From: Camarhynchus parvulus
Taxonomy: Eukaryota > Chordata > Aves > Passeriformes > Thraupidae
DNA: 64,000 nt
Direction: 5' to 3'
Assembly: GCF_901933205.1 (NCBI RefSeq)
Contig: NC_044572.1
Location: forward strand, 26,374,501 to 26,438,500
Positions 1 through 12,832 of the stretch are shown here, in pieces. A model generated the notes under the pieces. It was not told the DNA's origin, ran no database searches, and saw nothing but the letters and a program-made list of their open reading frames with translations. The first letter of the stretch is position 1. Each line of letters opens with the position of its first letter. Both the position numbers and the translations under genes were made by a program.

Positions 1-1808
1 GAAAATGAAACAAATCTAATTTTTTTTTCACATAAAATAAAACATAACTTTTAAATTTACAGATGGACTACGCTCATATACAAGATCAGGAGTGAGGGTG
101 GAGACACAAAGTTGTCCTCTGACTAATCAGACGAACTGGTATGAATCAGATCCAAAGTCCTGTGGAATTCCTCTTTTCTCTTCTCCATGTATAAAATTGC
201 TATTTATGTATTCAGACCTAAATACCTCTGCAGAAATATACAAGTCTGAAATGGTTTGGTGCAAAATCTTTGCACCATGATCTTTTCTAAAGTGTAAGGT
301 AACTGTAAGTGAATTACGGAGCATTTTCTACGTAACACATGGGGACTTTACCAGGAGCATGAGAAAACTGTTTAGCAGCCAGCCAGAATCACCAGCTGAG
401 GTCCCTTGATTTGCATTCAGAGGTTACAGAGCATACAGCTAGAGGAGGATTATGGAATTGAAAGGTCTTAGGCACAGGAAGACTGAGCCTATAAGTGCTG
501 TAAAGAAAACTGAGAAAAACTCAGGAAGCTGAGAGTTGAAACTAAACTAGTTTGTCTTATGTTCTAATTTGGCTTCAGAGATTTAAGGGGTTATCTCTGC
601 TAAACCTCATAGATTGTGGCTGAACCCTCTGAGTGTCAGAAGATCTGCTATTACTGTCTTCCCTGCTAGGGTGATTGTTGTTGCTGGATAAAGAAGGTGT
701 ACATCAAAGCAGAAGGATTAATGTGATTTAATACCACTATTCAATCTGCAATTCTGCACATGGAATTGATTACTTTGGTGTTTACAACTGTGGAATCTTA
801 ACATTTGAAAATGCACAGAATTTTTTCGTAATGTAGTTAATATTAAAGCGACATCATCAAATTAGGAGTACGTCCACATGCTAAGCTGACCAAATGCTGT
901 GTGACCATGCTGAAAATTAAATTTTGGTAGGTGAGATCTGTGAGGCACAAAAATGAGTATACTGCTTAAGATCAGTGTAAAACATTGATGCTAAGAATAG
1001 ACTCTACATCATAACTACAGTTAGCATTGCAAAGAGACTTGTAAATAATCCCAGCCTACAATTTCTACTACAACATCCTGGGATTCTGAGACCTTTTAAA
1101 CAAATATTTCCTTTCATGAAGTTTCGTGCTGTGCTCCACTGGGTCACTGGGACAGGTCAAAAACATGATCAGAAATATTCTTTCTTTTTCTCCTGCTTTG
1201 AAAAAATTTCCCTGCTGTTTGCTGACTATCAGTTTTGGTTACTTTGTGTTACTCCCAAAGCATGAAGAATGAAGCTGAAGACCAACACAATGCTGTTAAA
1301 CACACAGAGACAACTACAAAAAAGAAAAAGGAGAAAATAAAGCACTTCTGCAATCTCTTACTATTATAGAGATGTTGATGTTGTAAATGTATTACATGAT
1401 CATACATGTGGGTAGCAGCGTAGTTTTACCTAGTGGATCCACAATACACAAGATACTGATGTGGCTTCATAGTCAATGACTGCAGTCTGACAGCCCCTAA
1501 TTCCTGACCATGATAGTATGGGCTATATTTCTTTAGAAGACCTGAATGGATTTATTGTGCTTAGTTTTTGATCCTGTAGAGGCCCACTGATATTCAGGAT
1601 CATTAATGTAGCAGCATTTGTATACTCTGCTAGCAGATAAATTCAGTTTGTGGTGATTTCAGTCCACATCAAGTTACAGGATTTCTCTGGTATTTAAAGC
1701 AAATCTGTGAAGCTCCTTTCTGAGCGTTATCATTCTGTCTGAAAACCTTCTGACTGACAAAGAACATAATTTTGCTGAGTCAAATGGGATGCTTCCTCGT
1801 AAACATCT
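1..1808. other. AT-rich unique DNA, no gene seen
   Basis: No exon, repeat family or RNA gene is recognised here. The two short frames around 92-324 overlap on opposite strands, resemble no protein family I know, and are best read as chance. Confidence 0.7.
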
Positions 1809-1814
1809 CTTCCC

Positions 1815-2199
1815 TGTGATGGTGGTCACAAGGGTTTTCAGGATTAGGGAAGAGATGTAGATTTGACTCCATAATTAGAAGGCTTGATTTATTATTTTAA
1901 GATATATACACATACTATAACTATACTAAAAAGAAAAAGAAGGGAGAGATTTTCAGAAGCTGCTAAGCTAAGAATAGAAACGAAAGAATGATAACAAATC
2001 AACTCTCCTGGACTCTGTCTGAGAGAGCTTGGTTCTTGATTGGCCATTAACTATAAACATCCAAGATGGCCCAATCCAGATGGACCTGTTGCATTCCACA
2101 GCAGCAGATAATTATTGTTTACCTTTTGTTTCTGGGGCCTCAGCTTCCCAGAAGGAAAAATCCTAAAGAAAGATTTTTCACAAAGAGATGTCTGCGACA
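1815..2199 (-). mobile_element. Solo LTR, ERVK-type endogenous retrovirus (copy 1 of 3)
   Basis: This 385-bp element reads as an LTR on the minus strand: it starts TGTCGCAGACATC and ends in CA, giving canonical TG...CA ends. It is flanked by a perfect 6-bp target-site duplication, CTTCCC, at 1809-1814 and 2200-2205. A polyadenylation signal AATAAA lies on the minus strand at 1888-1893, about 75 bp before the LTR 3' end. The same sequence recurs at 43,424-43,811 (opposite strand) and 51,742-52,131 (same strand). No internal retroviral sequence adjoins it, so this is a solo LTR left by recombination. A 6-bp duplication is typical of ERVK/ERV2-class elements, hence the class call; the exact family name needs a library search. 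The short frame at 2051-2242 lies mostly inside the LTR and is not a gene. Confidence 0.85.
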
Positions 2200-2205
2200 C
2201 TTCCC

Positions 2206-2657
2206 CAATACTGTTTAAAAATTCAGGTTTTGAATGAGTCACTCAGGGCCATACCTTCAATAAATATTGTACTGCCCTATTGCCATATTAAAACACCTAC
2301 TTTGTATAAGCTAGGGCTTGGTATGTTCAAGTTTTAGTCTTACACAACTGGCTCATTGGTCTCTCTCCGAGTTTTCATCCAGAAAAAGCTCTTCAGTCTT
2401 TCCTGAACATTAGCATGGAACTGTTTTCAGTGTTCATGTCCTTGGGCTGACTCTTAAGTGGAAGAGAGGTTGTCTAGGATAACTGGACTGTCATTGTTGC
2501 TCATACAGGACTTTTTGGCAACTTTTCTTTCCACTTGGACTTTTAAAATTATATTTCTGCCTTTATTTTTGTTTAATTTTTATTTTTAATTTACTTTGTC
2601 CCATAATTTCACTACTCAGGACAGTCTATGTAATCTACCTGGTGCCACTGTAGTTTC
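2206..2657. other. Spacer between two LTRs, T-rich
   Basis: This is AT-rich sequence with a T-rich stretch at about 2530-2600. No gene or repeat family is recognised. Confidence 0.6.
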
Positions 2658-3115
2658 TGTTCTGGGTTTAACCAGGAGAGGGTTAATTTTTCCGCAGTAG
2701 CCATAAGTGGGTGGTGCCTTGGAGCCCTGTGGGCATATCTGGATTGGTTATTCCACAGAAAATACATCATCCCTGAGGGCAGAAGGAAGGGAGTCTGCTT
2801 CTGGGAAGAGGGTGGAACAAAGTGTGGCAGTGTGGGGAACTCTTTAGCCATTGTTCTTTGTCTTGGGGTCAAACTGCCTTGGGTCATGTTGAGTGAGCAT
2901 TTTTCATGTAAATCACCCTCTCTCTTGTAGACTTTCTGTTATTAGCATTGTTGCTGCTACTGTTCATTTTCTTATCTCATTGCTTTTTCCAGTAAGTCAT
3001 CCTTATCTCAATTTGTGATCTCTGCCTTTTGCCTCCCACCAGCGAGGGAGAGGGTTTGTGATTTCCTTTGAAGTGAGAGTGCTAAGTTGGGGAATACCAT
3101 TCCTAAACCATGACA
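2658..3115 (+). mobile_element. Solo LTR, ERVL-type endogenous retrovirus (short family)
   Basis: The 458-bp element begins TGTTCTGGGTTTAACC and ends AAACCATGACA, matching the ends I recall for a common passerine ERVL-type LTR family (TGTYTGGGTTTAACC ... AAACCACGACA). Near the 3' end it also carries the family-like CCTTATCTCAA and CCACCAGCGAGGGAGAG words. No exact target duplication is visible: the flanking five bases are GTTTC and ATTCT. The copy is therefore old, or its ends are slightly misplaced. There are no gag-pol remains beside it, so it is a solo LTR. The minus-strand frames at 2612-2887 and 3003-3188 overlap it and are not genes. Confidence 0.7.
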
Positions 3116-6100
3116 ATTCTGTATCATGACTCAAATAAAGATGAAACTGATGAGGTCTGTAATTTTGTATCATTTTTAATAGCTCCATGTACCTTTTTTA
3201 GTTCCCAATGGTTTTGAAAGCGCAAATAGAGTTTCTTTATCCTTTTGCCTCTAGTTTGCATACTGACCTATGGCAGTTGTGCTTGCTCATAACTACATGC
3301 TCAGAATGACATAAATTCCTTTCAAAATGACATATCTTATGGTCTGCACATGCAAGTTTAATATATTCAATTGTAAACCCACAAAGAATCTCCTTGCTGC
3401 CATTTCACACGGGAACTGAAGGTTGTCCTATGTTTTTGGAGAAAATATGTCCTTTTGCTTACTTTTACCAGTAAATAATGTGTGGCCAGAGAGGAATAGA
3501 ATTTTTGAAAATAAGGAGCTTACAGAAAATTGTCAGTAATGAAACCAAAATTTGAATGTGATATGCGATCTAAAAGATCCACGTTCCCTGCAATTTTGTA
3601 GAAAACAACTATTTTATATTACTGAACTTCTGAGAAAAACTTACAGATTATTCTTCCTGCCAGAATCAAGAACAAGAAACAAAATGGAATGTCCCAGCTG
3701 GTCATTTGAAATTGTGTTCCTATCAGTTAATGTATTGGAATTAGACTGAACTGTATGACTGTATTTTTAAACAAACTATTGGTATCTGTTAAACAAATTT
3801 TAAAGGTAGCCGGAGACCACTTTGGATATGTCCTGGCTGAAAGCATTTCACCTGAAGGAATTAGCCCGTGCTCCTTGGACCCAGAATTATAATGCCATCT
3901 GGCAGATATTATTTCAGCACCAAGTTCTTAATGAGATAAGGTCGAGCCAAACATGGATTCAGGGTACAAAAGAATTTAATAATCTTTTATTCATACCAGT
4001 GAACATTTGCATACACTTTATGAGAACAGTTATTACAAGAAACTTTTCACCTTCTAGCATTCTTTAAAATATTTTGGCATGTAGATATTTCTAAAAGATC
4101 CATAATGTTTTTATTTCTGGGTTTTTTTCTATATTTAAATTCTTGTACTCATGTATTTGGATTCAAATTTATGTTAAAATAATTGCATTATGTCACACAT
4201 AACTAAACATATTTTATAATCTAAGGCAAGTAATAGTAGAATACTGAAGATCCAAAATTCTCATTTCTAATCAGTATAGGTTAGTACAGTCAAATGTTTT
4301 AAAATTTCAGCCCTGAAGTCCAGTCATCCCTTGTGTTAGTGAATTTGGCATATTGCAGTTCTTCTACACCATGTCACACAGGGAACAGTACTATTAGCAA
4401 TATGTCTGCTTGCTCTCAACTTCTTAGCCATGATAAAGGCTGAGGGTGGTCTTCAGCTCAATTTCAGATGAAACAAAGAGATTTAAACAAAGAACGTTTT
4501 GTGCAGCCGTATCATGTACACTGTCTAACGTAGCTGTGAGTATTTTCACTACCCACTTAATGCAAAGGGTTTAGTTATGATTCATCTTGCCTTGGTTACA
4601 TGTAATGCATCTGGCCATATTTGAATTAATTGTCTAAGTCCCATTAGAGTCAATGAAGATATAGCCAAGACAGTCAATGGCATCTAGAGAGCAGTTAATC
4701 TTGTCCTAAATTTGATCAGATGAATTGTTCTTTAGACTCCATTAACTATATTGATTATCTCCCCAAGAATGTAATGGAATTCAGACAGTAAGTCTGCTTT
4801 GGACAGGCTAAATGGTAGATATCTAGAGTGAGAATTTCATGCTCTCAGCCATTGTGCTCTGCAGTGAATCTGGTTGAAATACTGGCAACTTAGCAGCATT
4901 TCAATTTAAGAATAATATTCAGGTTACAAAAAAATTCATAGAGGAGTAGAACTTTATATTGCAGCTCTGGCTGCCTAAACAGCAAACAGCCTTGGAAGAA
5001 AAGAACTGATTTCTCTTTGCTCTTTTGGATTTGTTGAGAAGCCCACAAGACCCTTTTCTGCTCAAAATCTCATATAGTTGCTCAGGGTAGATGTTTACCC
5101 TCAAATCTGGAGGGACTGTGGCCACTGTCTGAATGTTTGGTATGTGTCTTTTTCTGAACAAATGGCCTAACCATGCAACCAGATCAGCAGGTCACTCACA
5201 GCTACTTCACTGTCCTTCACTGCTGACTTGCCTTCTTGTACTGTGTCATCTTCATAAATTCTAAACTTACAGAGCCCAAAGAAATTACTATAACCACCTA
5301 ATAAGCCATCCTGACAGACTTGGCCCTGAGAGTTCCCTGAATAATAGCTGCTTGAACTTGGACCACATCTTGATTTAAAAATTGGTGAAAAATTATCTCA
5401 CTGTCATCAATAAATAGTTCTAGCTAAAAACCTTCCCCCTTATTTCTCATATGAACTTTTCTAGCCTTTATAGTGATCAAAGCAGTATGATAGAACAAAA
5501 AAGTGTCCATTACCATGCTTCTCTTTCTTTAGTGTATAATTATAGATGGAACAAGATAAGCAAGGTCTTTCCTGCTGACTAGATATGCATGGTAGCTGGC
5601 AGAGTGTAGTGTCCTTTTCCAAGCTGTCTTTGTGGAACTGTTTCATGTCAGATAAATAATTAAATATTTATCCTAGAGGGACAATGGGTCTTTGTTTCTT
5701 GTTTCTCAAGAGAATGCAGCTACTACTGGATCAATCTTTAAGTAGCTGGCCCACTGGGTTTTTTATATAGAATATCACCATGCTGAAGAAAAGGTATGAT
5801 TGATCCTATTTCCATAGCTAGGGTACTCAGTTGGGATGTAAAAATGTTCTTTTCTGAAAGAACAAAAAAAAGGGCAAAAAAGGACCTTAAACTGAGGACC
5901 CATTTATGCAGGGAACTGCGGAACTACTGATCTATGACTACTCTGGTTGAGGTTTCTTTTCTTTTGTGGATAAAAAATCCAATATACTTAAAGATTCTTT
6001 CCTATGCAAAATTCTTGCTGCATTCATTTTGAAAATTTTAATTTAGGGGAAATAGAATTTTCACCCAGAAGAATGGCTGTTGAAAAATTTTCAACCTGTT

Positions 6101-9100
6101 GCTTTCGAGCTATAGCTGTGGATAACAATTCCCTCCTTACACAGAGAAATTCCCACTGTTCTTCTGTTATTTTCTTGGTTTTGTTTGTCCCCACAGTGGG
6201 TGTAAGGAAGCAGATGAAGGCAGAGTGTTTTGTTTGTTATTTTATAGCCACTTCTCTCAGAAATATAAATTGTGTCCTCTAAATTCTTAATTCCTTGTTT
6301 CTAAAATTTTTCTATTTCTAATTGCAAACCAATTCTACTTTTCCTGTAAAGTAAATTCAAAATAATTGCTTCTCAGGTGAATATCAGAAGAGAAATTTGT
6401 GATCAAAAGAAAAATGCCAACTTATTTTCAAATAATGATTTCCTGTCCCAAATTTTTCAAGGCATATTGATATTTTCCCTTTTGGGGAAAACCTTCATTC
6501 AAAACTCCTGTTGGAAATATTCTTACAGTTAAATGCTGATGCTGGTACAGGCACTATATAAAGATATGGTGCCACCCTTTGCCTCAGAACACTTCTAATT
6601 TGGTCACACAGTGAACTCACAAACCTACAGGGACAGCAGTATGCTAAAGCACGTGTAATTATGTGCAAATATATATAATGCTTCTATGGCATATTTTACT
6701 TTGTAAAAATATACATATCTGCTTCAATGTTAATATTCCCAGTGACATAGAATTACATATCATGGATATTTAAGGGAATAAATTATGGTAGCTTTTCAGA
6801 TTTTTTTTATAGGGTACTCCTTTGAAGAGAGTAGCTTCATTTTATCTCCCTGCTAACTTTTTCCCCATGTTGCCTTACCAAAGCCTGCCTGCCAGTGGGG
6901 TACCCCTGAGGGAAGGGACACTGTTGACTTCCATTCAGCAGAAACAAAAGAAGAGCATAAAAACAAACAAACCAAAAACCAACAACAAGGAAAAAAAATC
7001 ACAAAAGTACCTGCTTTTGTAGTCACATTCCTGGCTGGGAGGAGATAGGACAAAGGGAGTTGTTGTGTCAGAAGTCAGCACTGACCTCCTGTGACCAGGC
7101 CAAGGACCTTTCATGTCATCCTGCTCAGGGAAATGCTATTGAGCAGATTAGGCCAAATGCAGAGTTCTGTCTGCTGCACTGAAACCTGGAAAGTTATCTG
7201 TCCATTCTAATACCTTATCACACAAAGTTCTAGGATCTTTTGTAATTTTCTCTCTCACAAAAATGAGACTTTTCTAACTTTGCAGATTATGTAGATTTGG
7301 AGAGAACAGCATTTGACATCTTAATTTTTGACTAGAGATACTTTTAGTGAGGTTTTCAAGGAGGATGGTTAATATGCTATAGGTGGTAACCTGCATTATT
7401 TTTCATTAATCTGTTGGTTACATCACAGCATCCTTGCGTGGTGTAATTCCCTTTTCTCTCCATTCCTCCAAGATATTTCTAGCACTTAGATCCTCTGCTG
7501 TAACATAGTCCCAGGTAGAGATTTCTGTTATTCCAAAGGTTTGGTTTAATGAGAAATTCTTAAAGAGGTTTTTAAACTCTTTGTAAAGAAGGGTAGATAT
7601 TACACCCCTCAGCATGACTGGTGGAGAAGTGAATCATAAAATAGTTTCCAGACAAATTTCAGATAAATTTCAGTTGTTAATCAATTTAATATTTTCTATT
7701 ATTGCAGTTAATCTTTGTGTATTTCAAGTTAGTCTGTTTTGGTACATGGCATTAAAAAAGCAGTGTTTCTACTGTTTATTTTAGCCTTAAATTTGCCTTG
7801 GTTTGCCTTCTATTTACCCCCAGTTTCCCCTTTTCATGCCTATTCTGTTTTCATTTTCTATGAGCAGTTCTGAGCAGGCTGATGGACCCCTCTGGAGCAG
7901 ACAAAATCACACCTGAGTCTTTAAGGTTTATTGGCTTGTGCTCGTAATGAGGTGGGGTTGGTTGTGACAGCCTGAATGAGCTGGGGCAGGCATGTTCAGC
8001 TCTCTGCTTTTGGTGAGAAGATGTGAGAAGGGAATATTGATAATATAAAGAGCTTTTAATAGTGATGGTGAGTTGTGGGTCAGAATGCATGCAGAGATTG
8101 AGTCTAACAGCAGAAAAACCAGTATGGAATGCAAGACACTGAGACCCTTGCAACCCATATTTATCATAAGAAGAGTTTTTATGCTGTATGAATTTCCACA
8201 ATTTTATCTGAATTAATAAATTGTGGAGGAAGGACATTAAGAGATTCATTGACATGATGTTTTTCTTCTGTGTTAGGGAACAAAACAGTATCTGTATAAC
8301 CCCTCTGAAGACTGGAGAAGTGTTTCAGAGTAAATCAGAGAATAAAGGAACAACAAAGAAACAACAGAGGCTTTTGGGAATTAAAATGAAAATACTTGGT
8401 AGAAGAGAAAGCAAACAGAGAGATTTTATTAATATGTGGTGAAATATCCTGTCACAGTATACTGTATAGTTAACCTTTCTGAACCACTGGAGATTTATTC
8501 TGGTTGGCTAAATGTGAACCATTTAGCAAAGCTTAGAGATAAAATAACTAACATTACAATTGAACACCACTTATAAACATCAAACTCAAAAAAATGGTAA
8601 AGTCTTTTCAAATTTGTGATATTTTTTCTTTTTGTCACTATTCTCAAAATGCATGAATATACCTGTAAGTATTAACTGAATCTTAACTAGTTGTTTTTGT
8701 TTGTTTTTTTTTTTTTTTTGGGTGTGCTTTAAAAACTCTTCTCCTGTTGATTTTGCCTTCATTAGTATTTTTGTAGTCTCTCCTGCCATAACCTGAGCAA
8801 AATTTGGGCATTCTCTGTGCATTTACATACCTCAAAATTGAATACCAGGGATTCACATTAACATATTTTGGCAATAACTAACCACCAGTCCCATGAAACC
8901 ATAGGTACATTTTAGTTGTGTAATATTGACTATTTTTTGCTTTTCTCTGTTATCCATGGCCTGCTAGAACTTCAGATCAATGTGTAGGCCTTTGCCTTTA
9001 GCTCGTGAAGACAGTGTTTTGAGGCGTAATAAGTAGTTAATAAGGTAATATTAAAACCCCCTGAGTACTGTGTTTAGTATATGTACAAAAACAATCTTTT

Positions 9101-9414
9101 ATATGAGCACCAAATTTCAAACCCATTATTTAACATTTTGATAGAAGAAGGATCTATAACATCTCTGCAGCTTCTGACCTGGCTTTACTGTGGCTGTACA
9201 GGGCAGCCACAGCAGAGTGTGAGCACTATCTAGTGTGGTCATGGGCTCTCTCAAAGTGTTGTAATGATATCTTCATGTTGTTGGCTGGCTTTCTGTTCTC
9301 CAGCCAATGAAACAGACATTACACATTCAAGCAGGATTACACATCTGGAGGTCTAGGCAATATACAAGGGATCAGGCTTATTTTCTTACAGCAGCTGTAA
9401 CTGAGAGGATTACT
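3116..9414. other. AT-rich unique DNA with simple A/T-rich patches
   Basis: No gene is recognised in these 6.3 kb. There is an A-rich patch with AAAC/CAAA words at about 6945-7005 and a run of 17 T at 8704-8720 preceded by GTTT words. The frames at 4919-5161, 6004-6282 and 7851-8255 have no recognisable domain and no supporting splice or codon pattern. Confidence 0.6.
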
Positions 9415-9560
9415 AAAGCACTGAGTTGGTGTCAGAGCCTAGGATTTATTCCTTACTACCTCTATCACTTTGGGCAATTCACTTAATCTCCCGGTGGTTC
9501 AATTCTCTGCTCAGAAACGGGGACAAAAATGCTTCTTACCTTACAGATATTTCAGATGGA
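9415..9560 (+). mobile_element. MIR-like SINE fragment (CORE-SINE)
   Basis: The segment follows the MIR consensus order on the plus strand. It contains TTTGGGCAATTCACTTAATC (tRNA-related to core region, close to 'TTGGGCAAGTTACTTAAYCTC'), then a decayed 'cctcagtttcctcatctg' equivalent, then a GGGGACAAAAATGCTTCTTACC block equivalent to 'GGGGATAATAATAGTACCTACC'. MIR elements are ancient and shared across amniotes, so a worn copy in a bird is expected. Both ends are indistinct. It abuts the CR1 ORF1 relic that starts about 20 bp downstream. Confidence 0.7.
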
Positions 9561-9574
9561 TACACAGCAAAAAG

Positions 9575-10085
9575 AAACAATGAGGGGGCAATTCTGTGTT
9601 AAGGGGAACTCAGGAGCTCATCTGCTGCTCTGACAGGGAGTCAGGAGAGCTGTGCTGCCTTCTGGGAGCTAAGATCCGAGATGTTGTCCAGAGAGTGCCA
9701 CAGCTTGTCAAGAGCACAAACTTCTCTCCATTGCTACCCTTTCATGTGGGAATAAACAACACTGCAAGCCGGGACCTGGACAAAATCAAAGAAAATGACA
9801 AAGCTCTGGATGTATGAGCAAAGTATTGGTACTCAAGTTACATTTTCTTGCATTTTACCAGCTAGAGAAAAGGGTGCAGCCATGGACAGACATATTATGC
9901 AAACAAACTTCTGGCTTAGTGGCTGGTGCTGTCTTGAGGGTTTTGGCTTTTACAACAGGACATTCTTTGATTATTATAGCCTATCAGGGAGGAATGGGAT
10001 TCTTCTGTCTAGAGGAGGCAAAGGAATCTTTGGTGGTGGGATGTCCAACTTGATGATGTATGCTTTAAATGGAAGGACTTAGGGG
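9575..10085 (+). pseudogene. CR1 LINE ORF1 relic (GDSL-type esterase domain), frameshifted
   Basis: Two overlapping plus-strand frames together resemble the ORF1 protein of avian CR1 retrotransposons, which carries a GDSL/SGNH-type esterase domain. The first frame (up to 9817) holds G-N-S-V-L-R-G-T at 9587-9610, the place of the family's GDSLLRGTE block, then GAKIRDVVQR and HVGINNTASRDLDKIK, the equivalent of the V-G-T-N-D block. The second frame (9795-10082) continues with FSCILPARE, NFWLSGWC, GFGFYN and SGRNGILLSRGGKGIF, the equivalent of the L-G-R-D-G-I-H-L block. The change of frame lies at about 9795-9817. Key residues differ from the family: the GDSL Asp is Asn, the GxND Asp is Asn, and the catalytic D-G-I-H is N-G-I-L, so the product would be inactive even without the frameshift. 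No ORF2 follows, so this is an isolated 5' fragment. The strand and domain order are clear; the CR1 subfamily is not. Confidence 0.85.
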
Positions 10086-12832
10086 GCAGGGCTCAAAGAT
10101 TTGTTGTTTCTTCTAAGGTGGTGTCAACGTAGAAGATCATAATGGGTTACAATGCCCCATTTTCTTGGTTAATCCATAGGCTAGGACAGAAGGAGGGTAA
10201 TAGAGGAGGAGGACAGAAGGTGAGAGCAGGTAAGAAAGAATTTTTCTGAGATCTGAGAAATCAAAAATTCTGATAGTGAATGACCCAGGAACTGAGGGTT
10301 AGAGGTGTCTGTGCGGTTGAGACAAGCAGCATAACCTCCCACAGTCCCTCCAGAGATGCATGTCCAGAGCAACCCCCAGCTACCCTTTTGCAAGTCAGAG
10401 AAGTAACAGAGACTGTTCAGTCTCTTGGCTTTCTGCTGTTCAGTCATAGGGAGACCTAGACCTTATGTGACCTAGTCACATAGGGAGACTCTGCCACCTG
10501 CAGAGAACTGTAACTTAGTGACCACTTAACAAATCCAGGACAACTTGAACTGTCAGGTTTCCAGGATCTCCAGAGACAGAGATTTCACAGCTTCTCTGGC
10601 CATCCAATCTACAGCTTTATCATTGCTGTTATTAAAAACCTATCCTTACCTCAAAACACTTTGAAAGGCACAGCAGTGGGCATTACTTGACTTGCCCCAT
10701 AAAGTCTGGATTCGGGACTTTCTAATTGCACATTCAGAGATTTCAGATTTACCAACTGGACATCTTGACTGTCTTGGTGTCAAAGTAGAATGAAGCTCAT
10801 AAATTGAATGTAAAAGGAAATCTGCCACACTGAAAATTGCGTGAAATCCTCTTGTGTCTGATGTTACAATCATTTTTGATGAGGAACAACCTGCCACACT
10901 ACAGAGAAAATGAAGATGCAAGACTTTCTGGTGGAAACAGTAAGTTTATGGAATGAAACTCTGTGTCTTCGCCTCACTGTAGTGTCAGACTACACTTTCT
11001 CTAGCATAGAAAATGTTCTCATAAATTGTTCAAGTAAGCATGGAAGTTTACAACAGAAAATAGCAAACAATTTGAAGTAGAAAACTGTGCTTACAGTTGT
11101 CATTACAGTTAAATGTTATTTGAACAAGTAGGGTCTATAGCAAAATCCTCTTTTCCATATTTTTTAAAACAAACTTTTCATTTAGTTACACTAATATCAT
11201 AATATGTCTTCTTTAGTTTTGTGGTGACCTCACCTGAGATAGGTATTAAAATATTTTGCTTATATCACACCAAGCATTGATGCCTCTTAAAATTGATTAG
11301 ATCCTGAAATTTGTGATATACAGTGAAGGACAAGAATTGTGAATGTGTGGCTTTGAAATTGCCATCTTCTGAGTTGCCCTGTTTGGTGAAAAGTCAGATC
11401 AGAAAGAACACCACTGAAATAATACACTCCCTCCTTACTGTGTCCTCATTTTGGTTTTCCAATCTCAAAAGTCAGCATCAGGGTAAATTTTAATATTAAA
11501 ATAATTTGCTATTTGGTTAAGTAGTTTGATTCCATCATTAATAGAGGTGTTTTCTTTTAAATTTATAGGGCTTTGTCTGACCTAATGTTACAAAGAAAGG
11601 AGATGGCCTAGTCCACTCACCCTTGTATGCTGGAGATGATGATGGCTATTTCCATGATCCGTAGGGAAAGAAGGCTGTTTTCAGAAGTTTATGATTTTTC
11701 TCACAGCTGTTTGTACATCTCATATATCAATAAAAAAGCTTTTCTGAGTTAGTTCAGCCAAAATTTGGGTGACTGACTAATAGTCCTGCAAAGGGTCACA
11801 TGGAATTTTGGATCGTTTTATTTTAATTTATTAATGAACAGTGTTAGAAAAGCATGCCCAAACTTTATTTAAAATGCTTCTTGTTTTGTTGGTCACAATT
11901 CCCATTTACTGGATATACAAAAAACAGGGTGGTTGGAATATGCTCTGGTTTTGAAGGAAATAGATGGTGTATAAAAATTACTTTAATGCATGTTTTCTAC
12001 TTTATTTATTTATGTAACGAAACCTACAGTAAGTGAAATCTTATTGGCAGAACAAGTACACATTAAAGGCTTATCAACAAGAGCTCTAAAGAATATTTCT
12101 ATTTCTTTCATTTCTTTAATTTCTTTGTATATCTTAGTACATTTTCACTGCATTTATGAAGCAATATTTTATATCACAGACTGTGGTAGTTTTGTACCAG
12201 TCTTAAAGAGCTCAAATCCAATTAAACTGTAATGGGCATGATCACTGCATGTGATCTATAAAAATTAGAAATAAAAATTTGCACTCAAGACATATTTTGG
12301 TCATCAGGGGCAGGTAAAGGAGTACTTTGGGATAAGACAAATCTCAGAATATTAATATATTATAGAATATATATTTGACATTATGGATAATATATCATGT
12401 ATACACATACCACATAAACTAATATGATTTTTATAGATTATGGAATACAGACTGTTCAACATGAAATTCAGGTAACTGAATAACTATACTCAGACAATAG
12501 TAAATGCCTGCAGAACAGTAAGAGTTAGACAGGTCCTGTAAGAACACTACATTTTTATCTGTCATCTCTCCTTTTTCTGTGGAAGCTATAAGGCACTTGA
12601 CAACCACTGTAAGGATCTGAAGAGAATGATGGAGCTGGTGTTCAAGCATGCTTGAAGAAAACGGGAAATTACTTTGTTCCCTTGCATCTTTACACACTTC
12701 ATGTGGAGCTGGCTGGGAGAGTGGGCAATGTATGCTGTAGTACCAGAAGGAATAACAAGGACAATATTAGCAATAGTAGCAATAACATGATATTTTCTGG
12801 AAATCCTTTAATTCCAGTGATGTCCCAGTGAT
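10086..12832. other. Unique AT-rich DNA with one small local duplication
   Basis: No gene is seen. At 10,445-10,489 the 11-base word CATAGGGAGAC occurs twice (10,445-10,455 and 10,479-10,489). The second copy overlaps a perfect 8-bp inverted repeat, TATGTGAC-CTA-GTCACATA, at 10,464-10,482. Confidence 0.6.

Noticed and set aside
7851..8255. 134-residue minus-strand frame
   Set aside because: No domain, signal or splice context was recognised; another frame overlaps it on the same strand. It is best explained by chance.
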